From positions 3,135,001 to 3,199,000 of the forward strand of contig OY718807.1 of assembly GCA_963070105.1 (NCBI GenBank): DNA of 64,000 nt, given 5' to 3'. The notes beneath the pieces are model-generated. The model searched no databases. It was not told the origin of the DNA and was given only the letters and a program-made list of their open reading frames with translations. The stretch comes from Litomosoides sigmodontis (lineage: Eukaryota > Nematoda > Chromadorea > Rhabditida > Onchocercidae). The translations under genes and the position numbers were made by a program. The first letter of the stretch is position 1; every line of letters begins with the position of its first letter. Below are positions 40,801-50,757 of this stretch, piece after piece.

Positions 40801-42026
40801 TTTAACTTCTACTACATCTAATCCAATTTTTGCACTCAATAATCTAGCAATTAGGTTGTTTGCCCTTTGCAAACATTTCAAACTAATTATTAGCCAGTAA
40901 TTTTCCTGAAGGCTGTTAAATGAAAAACAAAGCAGTAATGTAAATGAAATTGAAGAAAATTCGCAAAATAATTTAAAATTACAATAAAGCAGTTAATGCA
41001 AAAGCAAATTCACACATTCCAAAACTCACAGTACACTTAACGTTAAGTAAATTAGTAACTTTAGGTGATAATTATATTTCTTATGAGCATTTTGAGTTAG
41101 CACAATCTACTGGTAATGATGGATTTCTCAGACTTAGCTAAACTCTCAAAAATATATCTCTAATTTCGTCGACTGATCCCACTTACTTAGCTACTTCGTA
41201 GTATGTAACATCGATTAGTTCAGAGCAGTAAGTTACAGTAACACACGTAAATTTCTCCATACGTGTAGAGTTGAAAGAATTTAGGACAAGTGGAAAATTG
41301 AAATCTTTTGCGGGAAATTTGCAATGTTATGATTTTTTTTTTCAAGAAATATTATCATTTATAACAAGCGCAAGGCAGGAGGGATAAGTGAACAAAGGAA
41401 GAAGTGAAAAGTTACTTGTAGATTGCACGTTTATTAAATGTAAAAATAATTTTCAAATCAAAAAAAAAATAACATTTTGCATGTAAATTAATACTTGGTA
41501 ATTTAGGGGAAAAAATAGGAAATGGGTTATTAAAATTTAATTTAAGTGATAAACTAATGAAATATGAATGGACATGTCAAGATCAGAAATTATTTTTATT
41601 AATTAAATAAATTAATAATGAATTATTGCTGATCGTTGATAATATTTTTCTAGGACTTGTAAGTTAAATTTGATCAATAATTAGTGGTGCTTGTAGCTGC
41701 ATATCTAATAATATTTGAAATGAAATTTCACATCTCTTTGATACTTCCGAAATGTATTTTCCAACTGGCACATGCAACTATCGATTGCATGAATTGAAGA
41801 GTGGAAATTAATTGAGCAATATTAGTTGGAATTTTAATACCATTGTGCTATTAGTGGTGATATTAAGTAATCGAAGTTAAGCAAACAATAAATAGCTTAG
41901 CAATCAATTCAAATAACTCTGATGAATTATTTTGCTAAGTTTTTGTAGTATATTCACAAAACAAAGCACTTCCATTCAGCGGTGTTTTCCCTTGTGTCCA
42001 AATTAACACGGTCATTATTATTATTA

Positions 42027-42051
42027 TTTGAAATGCACGGTGCATTTCAAA
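42027..42051. repeat. 25-bp palindrome (12-bp arms)
   Basis: Arms TTTGAAATGCAC and GTGCATTTCAAA are perfect complements around a single central G. It lies about 540 bases upstream of the Srx receptor start codon, so it may be a dimeric protein-binding site. Confidence 0.75.
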
Positions 42052-42588
42052 ATCTTTTAAAATCTCATCCTCTTGTAATCAAATCCGCCACTTCAAGAAT
42101 TTAATTTATTGATTTTCCTCGAACTTTTATTGACAATACTGCTATTGCTCATGCACAGCATCAAGCAAATTTAGCAGCCTAATTTAATTTCTCAGTTTAA
42201 TAAGGTAGAAAGGAGAAACGGAAAGGAAAAGGTCTCATAATTACTGGCTTTATCGATTTTACGCATACTTTCTTCATGAAACTAATTAGAAAATAATTTT
42301 TTAAAGGATTTTTTTTTCCTTTCAATCAGTTCCATAAAACGTGTGTGTGAAAGCACACCGCTTGCTTCAATTTACCTCGTCTGTGAACAAATTTGATGTC
42401 AAAAATTTTCGCTCTACCATTCTTTGAGCTTCACACGAACTTCAAATTTCATTAGGAAAAGCGGGATTTGTTAAATGAATGAATCATTCGATGTGGATAA
42501 AATGTAATTTCAGCTCAACAAAAATAAATGGCAGTAAAATAGTGGTGGAAATTTCATTTCACTCTCAAATCTCTCTCATGCGGAAGAA

Positions 42589-45252
42589 ATGAGGAATCAG
42601 ACGATGCTTGATCCTGAGATTGCGTACTATGCATTCGCTATACCAGTATCATTTCAATCTACACTAACGTTTATCATCACTCATCTCATTTAGTTTCATT
42701 AGGAAGGGAAAAAAAGACAAATTTGATGATTTAAATTAAATTAAATTACGAATGGAAGTATTCATTAGCAATAGAGAGGTATGCTTGAAGGTTTTTTTTT
42801 TCATCTAAAAATTCCTCCAACATTGAATTGAAAAAATTACATTTGTTGATTTCACATTTATTTCAGTTAGGAGTAGTTGGACTACTTGCTTGCAGCATAT
42901 CACTCTGTATCATTCACAAATCACCGCGGTATCACAATGCGTTCGGAATTCTCTTCACCGCCTACGTCTTATTTCACGTGCAAACCACCACTGTCTTAAC
43001 TGTTTGGACAGTTACCAGAGTTGTTGTGTGAGTTATCAGTTTATCAATATTACCATCATTATCATTATCATTATTGTCATTATTATTACCATTATCATTA
43101 TCATTATTATTCATTATCATTATCATTATTATTTTTTGTCATTATTATTATTATTACCATTATCATTATCATTATTACTACTATTATTACCATTCCATTA
43201 TCATTATTATTTTTGCCGCTCTTTTATTATTATCTATTATATTATTATTATATAATAGATAATAATATTATTATTATTATTTATTATTTTTATTTATTAT
43301 TATTATTTATTATTATTATCAGTATCATTATCATTGCTACTGTTATCACTACTCTTATTAATGTTAACATTATTATCAACATTATTAGTACTATCATCAT
43401 TATTGTTATTATCATTAATTATTACTTAACTGAATGAGTGAGAGCGCAGAGCTAATTTGTCATGTGCGCAACAGCGCTCGTATTTTTTTTGTTTAAGGAA
43501 CGGCAAGTATTAATTTTCACTCGTCCTTCTCAATTTCTTTTTTTTTTTTGCATTTCTTTAATTCTTGCTTACAACAACAACTCTGTGCACTTGCACATCC
43601 AATCATCCACGCACACACGCAAACGAACAGAGGGAGAGAGAGAGAGAGAGAGAGGGGTGAGGGAGAGAGAGAAAAATTATATTAAAAAAAAAAGAACGAG
43701 TGCTAGTTGGAAAATCTATTAGTTAAATAATTAGGAAAAGGAAGTAGTTAGAAGGATAATTAATTTGATGAATTTAATATGAAATTTAGTCGAAATTATG
43801 GCTTAAAATTTCCATGGGTTAATTATCGTCGCTTGTCATCACCACTGGCAAACTCGACGCTGTACGGCGCAATTTGGATGCAAGTGGTTCTGGCACTCAA
43901 TCGTCTCTGCGCCGTTTCATATCCAATAATCTATCCACGGATATTTAATAGACGAAACGCTTGGATCATTGTCTTATCACTGTGGTCATCCAGTGTCCTT
44001 ATCACTGCACTCTACTACAACTGTATGTTTCTCTGATAAATGTTTCGTGCTACTTCAATACTCTCACTTTTTTTTTCAGTTTAGCATAATTGATTGATTA
44101 ATTTTACAAGTATTTAATCGTTTCATTTTTCTTTTTAATTAAACAGTTGAATGCGTGCATTACTACGAAACACACGTACACTCATGGTCAACACTGTATG
44201 GTCCGTGCAATTACACTTTCCTCGCCTACATCGCTATGTTCCTATCTGATTTTATCATTCTTATCAGTGTTGGCATTGATGCGTTTGCTTTTTATCTCGT
44301 GATCACCTATCTAAAAGTGCGTTTTCCATTTTCAGTCGTTTCAATGATTAAAATATTTTTGATTTCATCAAAGCTTCGCACTCATACATTTTGCATGGTA
44401 ATTTTGCGATGAAATAACTTTAACCGAAATAGTGTTGCAGAAAAAAAAACGACAAGAAACTGAGGTAACGCAGCAGAGGCGACATGAAATCCTATTTTTC
44501 AAAGAGGTAAAAATGAATTCAATTCTCTCACGCATTCAGCATTAATTTGCTTTTATTTGTAATCCAATTTATTTTTGCAAAACAAAAAAAAAAAAGAGCC
44601 AATTGGAAGGCTACCGGAAATTAATTTTATTAATAAAAATTTGGGTTTGCAATAAAATCTTTTGTATTTGCATTTATTAATTTGTTGCATGCTGGCGTAA
44701 TATTTCGCACGTTTTGATGGGATGCATTTCAGACGTGCGTCAGTACTGCAATACATGCAATTTTTGCTGCTCTTTTCCGTCTAGACATGCCTGTATCTCG
44801 CCTCACTAAAATTACCTATATTTGGCTTGCAATACTTACATTAGATGGGTAGGAAATATGAAATTTAGCAAATTTCAACGATTAAGTTACATCGTAGTGC
44901 ACGGCACATTTTGTGAGACGAACAAATTTTTCACTCACAAACTTCATTTTCAACTTTTTCACATTTCACAAAACTTCGAACTATTAGCACAAATTTTGCT
45001 AATCAATTAATTGCCAAATTTAGTAACTTTTTCTAACAGAAAAGTAGCAAATCAATCGATGATAGTTCTTTATGAAAGTTCAATTTCAGTTTGGCATTTG
45101 TATACTTCAATCATCATGTTTTGGTGAAAAAAAATGCAGTTGGCCTTCAAAATAACACAATTGGCCTAAATACAAAAATAGTGCGAAATGATCTGAATGG
45201 AACAGCTACAGCTAATCCTATAAGTAAGCCGTCGATGATCAAATATAAGTGA
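42589..45252 (+). CDS. Serpentine chemoreceptor, probably Srx class (7TM GPCR)
   Basis: Seven-helix receptor of the nematode chemosensory type, expected in the membrane of sensory neurons. Model: seven exons (42589-42645, 42867-43027, 43790-44022, 44147-44316, 44441-44506, 44733-44848, 45090-45252), 321 residues, all phases agreeing. The N-terminus is short with an N-glycosylation site (NQT). TM1 spans the first intron (AIP/LGVVGLLACSISL). TM2 is GILFTAYVLFHVQ; TM3 ends in ALNRLCAVSYP, the Srx-like equivalent of the DRY box; TM4 is AWIIVLSLWSSSVLITALYY. Extracellular loop 2 carries two cysteines. TM5 is AYIAMFLSDFIILISVG. A basic third loop (KKKRQETEVTQQRR) follows, then TM6, TM7 (IWLAILTLDGLAFVYF) and an N-rich tail. 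Intron 2 holds a long ATT/ATC repeat. Srx assignment is from memory of the class; Srsx is the main alternative. Confidence 0.88.
43046..43430 (+). repeat. Imperfect (ATT/ATC)n array in Srx receptor intron 2
   Basis: Nearly 400 bases of TTA/TCA/TAC triplets with TTATCA hexamers recurring. It includes an inverted repeat at 43227-43268. All frames through it give meaningless Tyr/His/Ile runs. Confidence 0.85.
43227..43268. repeat. Inverted repeat inside the ATT array
   Basis: TATTATCTATTATAT and its complement ATATAATAGATAATA face each other across a few bases. The repeat switches strand sense here, from TTA-rich to ATA-rich. Confidence 0.6.
43630..43673. repeat. (GA)n run in Srx receptor intron 2
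   Basis: GAGAGAGA units with one GGGGTGAGG interruption, upstream of the acceptor at 43789. Confidence 0.75.
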
Positions 45253-46996
45253 TCAGTGCTGATAAGATTTAAACTAAAAATTAAACAATTCATTTGCTTC
45301 AGTTTATAATTGCTTTGTTGGTCTAATTTTCTTGATTATTCGTTTAATTTGCAATCAATTTAGCAATTACCTAGTAGCTTTTAAATGTTAACATTTTAAT
45401 TTATTGAAATGATCGTTTGGTGCACCATCTATTCTTCATCTAGAATTTTACAACACATGAGCTTTGTCCTTTCTTGCACATTTTAAATTTTGAAAAAATG
45501 CTTAATAAAGCAATTGGCAAAAGATAAATCGTTTAAAAAGATTTGACAAAATAAAATGCAGAAATTGCCTACATTTAAAATTTTTCTAACTTCAAATACT
45601 AATGCGATTTTTATTAATTATAAATTTTTTCTTAGCTGCATTATTTTTGTCCCATCTCAATTCAAATATGAAAAACTAACTGAAATGAACGAATCGCATT
45701 TGTTTCTAAAATTTTTCACATACTTTTTTATTTGATGTGGAAAATACCTGCGAACTTTTACTAAATTTTACTAATAATTTAACTTTTAAATTTAATAGTA
45801 ATTAAATTGTCCTCCTTTTCGCGACTTTCTCACTGTATCCTTATGTTGTTGAAGGCTAAAATTCAATACGATCAACAATTTTTAAAGTAATTTAATGTGA
45901 AATTTGTAAACTTTACGGTTTCTCGTCCTTCCAATTTTTTTCCATTTCTGTATTTTCGGTTGTACGAATTTATTTTGCCGTATTTTCCAATCCCATGCAC
46001 TACCTTTTGAAATTTTCCACAAATACTCATTTCACTGAAATTCTTTTTCCTTATAAATTCAAATCATTTTTTAATTTTATTTGTTTTTTTTCTTTTTGCA
46101 TTTAGTACGTTTGTTTCTTGTTTCCATTTACTTGTAATTTTATTATTGCATTTAAAGTAGTAGTTGCATAAATTATTAAAATCAGGAATTTTCGACTTCA
46201 TTAATGGAAAAATTTCAAAGTGTTTGAAGGCGAGGAGTAGGAAAATTTCGATGAAAACATTTAGTACAACTGCAAATTTTAAGCTTGCATAGATTTAATT
46301 ACACTTTTTAATTACAATAAAGTGTTCAAATTTTCTCAAAGTACATCTAATCAACCTCATTCAATCGAGTATTATCCATAGATTATAAATTTTTTAATGG
46401 AAATAAATTTTGTTTAAATGAACAAATAAAATTTTTTTTCGCTACCATTACACTCAACAAAAAAGGTCTACAAATGTGTATTCGTTGCAATTGCACATAA
46501 ACATTCCTGATTGTTTGGAGAACAAAAAGAAAAAAAAAGCAAATATGCGTAAGTGAAGGAATCAAATACATTTTAAGTGCTATTAATTTAAGTGTAATAT
46601 TGGTTAACATATCAAAAAAACATCGTATTATTATTAAATTGTGGTAAATATTATGAATTTTCTCTTAGTCGTAAACATATTTTTCTTTTTTTGCCTAATT
46701 AATTTATAGCAACTTATGCTGCGGAATTAGCTATTTCAAGTGCATATTTCATATTTCAGGCGCTCCAAAAATGAATTTATGCACGAATAAATTATCACAA
46801 TGGCATATTTGCATCACTTTTAGCTATGATAGCTATGAATATGCAAATTTTGACAAAAGGAGACTTTGAATTGCACGTGTAAAGTGAACCTTCAATCCTT
46901 TACACATCTCTCTTATTTTTCTCCTTGTCCATTAAAGATTGACTAATTTGCAAATATGAAATTGGGAAAAAAGAATGACAAAACGAAGCGCACAAG

Positions 46997-47338
46997 ATGA
47001 TCTTGAGAATTTTGCGCATCTCCGCAATTCTTCTACATTTCATCACCTACGTGAAGTCCCCCCTCACTCTTCGACATCCACTAAATATTGTGATGCGGAA
47101 CGGTAGCACTCCTTCATGTTATCGCTTAGCATCATTATTTGAAAATTTTCAAATACCTACTGATAGTTATTGTGTAATATTTAATTCCAATTCATATAAT
47201 TGCACGTTACACGTAAATCTGACACAATTATATATTCCTAATTACACTTTGTACAGCAGTACTATTTTCACGAAGTTACACGTTTTGTTCCAGAAGCTTT
47301 CTCCAGCATCCCGTCATCTTGCAATCATGATAACGTAG
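46997..47338 (+). CDS. Candidate single-exon secreted protein, 113 residues
   Basis: An uninterrupted ATG-to-stop frame. The first 21 residues look like a signal peptide (basic start, ILRISAILLHFITYVKS). The rest has three cysteines and four potential N-glycosylation sites (NGS, NCT, NLT, NYT). Codon composition is less A+T-extreme than the surroundings. I recognise no family and see no clear spliced-leader acceptor directly upstream. It could equally be a chance frame or one exon of a larger gene. Confidence 0.3.
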   Translation: MILRILRISAILLHFITYVKSPLTLRHPLNIVMRNGSTPSCYRLASLFENFQIPTDSYCVIFNSNSYNCTLHVNLTQLYIPNYTLYSSTIFTKLHVLFQKLSPASRHLAIMIT

Positions 47339-48029
47339 TGTTTTCACATAAAGCTGTTGTTGTAAAAAATTACTTCTACAAAATATAAGCGTTTTCCTAA
47401 ATCTTCTAATATTAACAATGTTAAAATTTGATTAAATTTCATTATGAAAAGAGGCAAAATATGTACATGTAATCTTGCCCTGCACTATATATGACTTATG
47501 CCTTACTAATTAGATAAAAGTTTAATTACTGCAAATTATATTTTAAGGAATTGATATCTGCTATTGCCATATCGACAAGTTATGTTTACCTCAAACAGGC
47601 GGTTAGTTATAAGTTATAAGTGAAGCAGACGCTCAAAAAAGAAATAAGATTGATTAATGTAACAAAGGAAGAGTCAAGTAAGTGAGGTATGAGAAGGTAC
47701 CAATTAAAGAAATGGAAGCAAGAAGTTCATAGAAAAGTGAACGCTAACTGCTAACTAATTAAATGACAGTTAAATGACAAATACGTACAACTGATAATTG
47801 AATAAGCTAATTCTAACTAAGCTACGTGACTTTATGAAGAAAAGAAGGAAATTGAAATTAGTCTTCCAATAAACATTGATTATATTAAAGATATATTAAA
47901 GTCAATTATAGAAATAGTATGAGTATGCATAGAAAGACAATTGCATTATTTCAGTATAAATATTAGGTTATTTCATGATAAGCTAAAATATCATCACTCA
48001 AGCTTGATGGTAATAGTGGTAATGATTTG

Positions 48030-48272
48030 ATGAGCAAAACTCACGGTAAAGCAGTGCCCTTCCAGGAAATGCGCTCCTTCCTAAAGTTTTTCAGAGAATT
48101 TAAAGTGAGGAAAAAAGTAGTAAGTGCTCAGAATGCTGTACATGTTTTAAATTGTTTTGAATTTTGCAACAACACGTTCGTGCTTCAACCCTCTCCCGCT
48201 TTCTCTTCCTCTTTTTCTTTCCATCAGGAATTACTTTATACGTATCGTGTCGTTTTGAGGTGCGCAAGATGA
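48030..48272 (+). CDS. Possible two-exon small peptide gene
   Basis: A frame from the ATG at 48030 (SKTHGKAVPFQEMRSFLKFF) runs to a GTAAGT donor at 48120. A classic pyrimidine-rich CATCAG acceptor (ending at 48227) opens a short phase-0 frame that stops at 48272. The product would be only about 45 residues. The splice sites look good but nothing supports the peptide itself. A different frame from the same acceptor stays open to 48382. Confidence 0.2.
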   Translation: MSKTHGKAVPFQEMRSFLKFFREFKVRKKVVSAQNAVHVLNCFEFCNNTFVLQPSPAFSSSFSFHQELLYTYRVVLRCAR

Positions 48273-49463
48273 GCAGAGTGAGTAGTCTCTCTTCTTCTAG
48301 CACATTCAAACAATTCCTACCGCATCAATTCCTCATTAATGCCTTCACACCTGCAAGAAATTCAAACGCTCACGACCTTTAGGATTTAGAAGAAAAGAAA
48401 AAAAGCGTTCTCTTCGTCTGTGTGTGTCTTGACCTGGTCAATTTTCAGATTCGAAAAGCAATAGGATTTACCCAATATTTGAAGCGGAGGAATGTTGAAT
48501 GGAATTATCATATTACACCTTATAAAAATTAACCTGAAATTGACATGCACAATACAATACTAACTCATAAAGCTTCATTTCGTCACAGAGGAACTTCGAT
48601 AAACAGTAGCAAGAGCAATCATTGAGAAAGCAAAGTATTTATCAATTAACTATTATCGTCTATCATTTGGATTCTAATACCATTTCCGTTACTGCTTTTA
48701 TCTTAGCATGCTTGGAACAAAATTTTCGATAGTTAACTTTAAAAGTGCTCCTTAAATGACTCTTTACTACTAGAATTTAATCACTGATGTAATGGAACGT
48801 TACAAAGTGCAATGTTAAGGAGTATTTATAGTAAGTCATATTCAGTTCACGTAATAGAGAAAGTGAGATCTTGCTTTTACCTTATTCGATTAAGCTATCA
48901 CTATTGCCTTAATACCATTGGCGGTCGAATCCTGCTAGCACTTCAATTTCCATAGATTGCATGCAATTCAGAATAAGCGTAGTTCGGAAGGAATTCTGTA
49001 GCTCGTGATGTTGAGTAGATAAATATATTTAAAAAAAAAAAAACTGCACATGAATAATGTTTGAACCGATAGGATTCCAGCCCAGCAATACCACCCACAA
49101 ATTATTTGCTTAGATTAAATTGCTAAGGTAAATATGCAATTTCCGAATCTCCAGAATTTACCGTTTCGTCCATCGTTGCATGCAATTAACATGCTACTTG
49201 ATTCTACCGCGGATGAGTTTGCGGGTTGAGTCTTTTGAATTGTTCATTTCTCTCGTTGGGTTTTATGGTTGTTAGCTTACTAAATTTTCCTAATGGGAAA
49301 AAATTTTTTCTCCACATATAATATATGGGGAGAATACCTTACTAGCAATGGATTTGTAGGGCGGCATCTAGTAAATTTTCAAAATCTTTTGAAGCTATTT
49401 GACGAGCTGAAGAAACAATGCATTTAGCTGTGCGAAACATTGCTGAGATTAATGATTTTTCTA

Positions 49464-49466
49464 CAG
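49464..49466 (+). promoter_or_regulatory. Candidate spliced-leader acceptor of the Sm F gene
   Basis: TTTTTCTACAG ends 16 bases before the ATG at 49483. A U-rich acceptor with no upstream coding exon is typical of nematode trans-splicing. Inference only. Confidence 0.5.
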
Positions 49467-49482
49467 GTAGTACGAAATAGCA

Positions 49483-50151
49483 ATGACGACGTTGCAACCG
49501 GTTAATCCAAAGCCGTTTCTGAATGGACTAACTGGTAAACCAGTTGTTTGCAAACTGAAGTGGGGTATGGAATATAAAGGTAAATAAGTGATTTCCATTA
49601 TTTGATTTCCATTTTTTGCCAGTTCCAATATTCTCCTTTGGTTCATATGCAAAATTTATGTAATAAAATTAAGTAGAATCAGGTCCTTTGTTTCATATTC
49701 TCTAAGGAAGGCGGCAGTAGATAGTCCTACTGCTGTATTATTTTCAGTCTTGAGTAGATGGAGAATTGCATAACTTTATCACTAAATATTGTAGTCATAT
49801 TAAATAACGATATGGAACAAAAATAATTTCAGGGTACTTAGTATCTGTTGATGGCTATATGAACCTTCAGTTGGCAAACGCTGAAGAATATATTGATGGC
49901 CGTCATACTGGCGATGTTGGAGAGGTTTTGATCAGGTTTTTTCTAAATTTATGTTATACTGTAAAATTGTCCTTCGAAACTTGTTTTGAAACGATTTGCT
50001 TAAGTACATTTTCTAGAAGCGGAGCTGTAATATTTGCTCGAAATATCGGCAATCGATATATTACGTCCATAAGGCTCAGCGCAATTGTTTCAGGTGCAAC
50101 AATGTGCTATGGGTTGGTGGAGCTGAAGAAAGCAGTGAAATGCAACATTGA
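49483..50151 (+). CDS. snr-5: Small nuclear ribonucleoprotein Sm F
   Basis: Sm F, one of the seven proteins forming the heteroheptameric ring around the Sm site of U1, U2, U4 and U5 snRNAs in the spliceosome. Three exons (49483-49579, 49833-49935, 50094-50151) give 85 residues; human Sm F has 86. The Sm1 motif ([20 protein letters not shown], then [16 protein letters not shown]) and the Sm2 motif ([15 protein letters not shown]) are complete, including the RNA-facing Asn in DGYMN and Arg-Cys-Asn in Sm2. It lies head-to-tail with the C16orf89-like gene, about 600 bases apart. The SL-type acceptor 16 bases before the start supports the chosen ATG. Confidence 0.97.
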
Positions 50152-50757
50152 ATTTGCGTTCCTATAGCGTTGTCATCGTTGTTGATAATTTATCAGTGTT
50201 CACCCGATTGCTTATTCTTGTTTCAGTTTAGATATATGATTTTCTACTCAATTTTTATATTTTGTGATTAAACTTTTACAAGGGAAAGGCAGCTGGATCT
50301 AACTTAATTTTGGAAATTTGTTTCACCTCCTTCAGTTGTTTTTATTTTTTATTTAAGAACTTTGATATACAATAAGAACTTTAATCGGCATTTGTTTTCG
50401 TTCTGTTTTATGAGCGTCCTTAATAAAAATGTGCTATATTTTCACTTTTTGTTCCTTATAGTGAGGATACGTGATTTGGTATTTTTTTTCTTCCTTATTA
50501 AAGAATATGATGGCAGTTCCATTTTGTTTGCTTGGAATTTTGGTACAGTGATTTTGGAAAGTTTTCTCTCGAGTCAGATTTTTGTTTCTTCTATCATCCC
50601 TTTAGCATGAGTTTCACTGTTCTAGTCCTTTTCGGCGAAAGAGGGAATCACTGAAGTCTGAATTGCACATCAGTATTATGTTTTTTTTGTGGGCTGGTTT
50701 CCAACTCGGATTTGTGTCTGTCAAACAAACGTGGATTAAGTAAAGTAAAATTCGGTG

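Larger units (their letters stand above)
40176..42588. other. Intergenic region between SKI2 (-) and the Srx receptor (+)
   Basis: A divergent promoter region with no supportable exon. It contains a long GA run (40740-40800) and a 25-bp palindrome (42027-42051). A TTTCAG about 30 bases upstream of the SKI2 ATG, on the minus strand, could be a spliced-leader acceptor. Confidence 0.5.
45253..49482. other. Intergenic region with two weak candidate ORFs
   Basis: No recognised gene. Two weak candidates (46997-47338 and 48030-48272) are listed separately. The rest is A+T-rich without splice-bounded open frames that I can defend. Confidence 0.5.

Noticed and set aside
42890..43437. Tyr/His/Ile-rich frames overlapping the Srx receptor
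   Set aside because: They run through the intronic ATT/ATC repeat in the wrong frame. The spliced receptor model explains the exon at 42867-43027.
48915..48945. tRNA B-box-like GGTCGAATCC
   Set aside because: One base short of the consensus. No matching A-box or cloverleaf arms are visible upstream.
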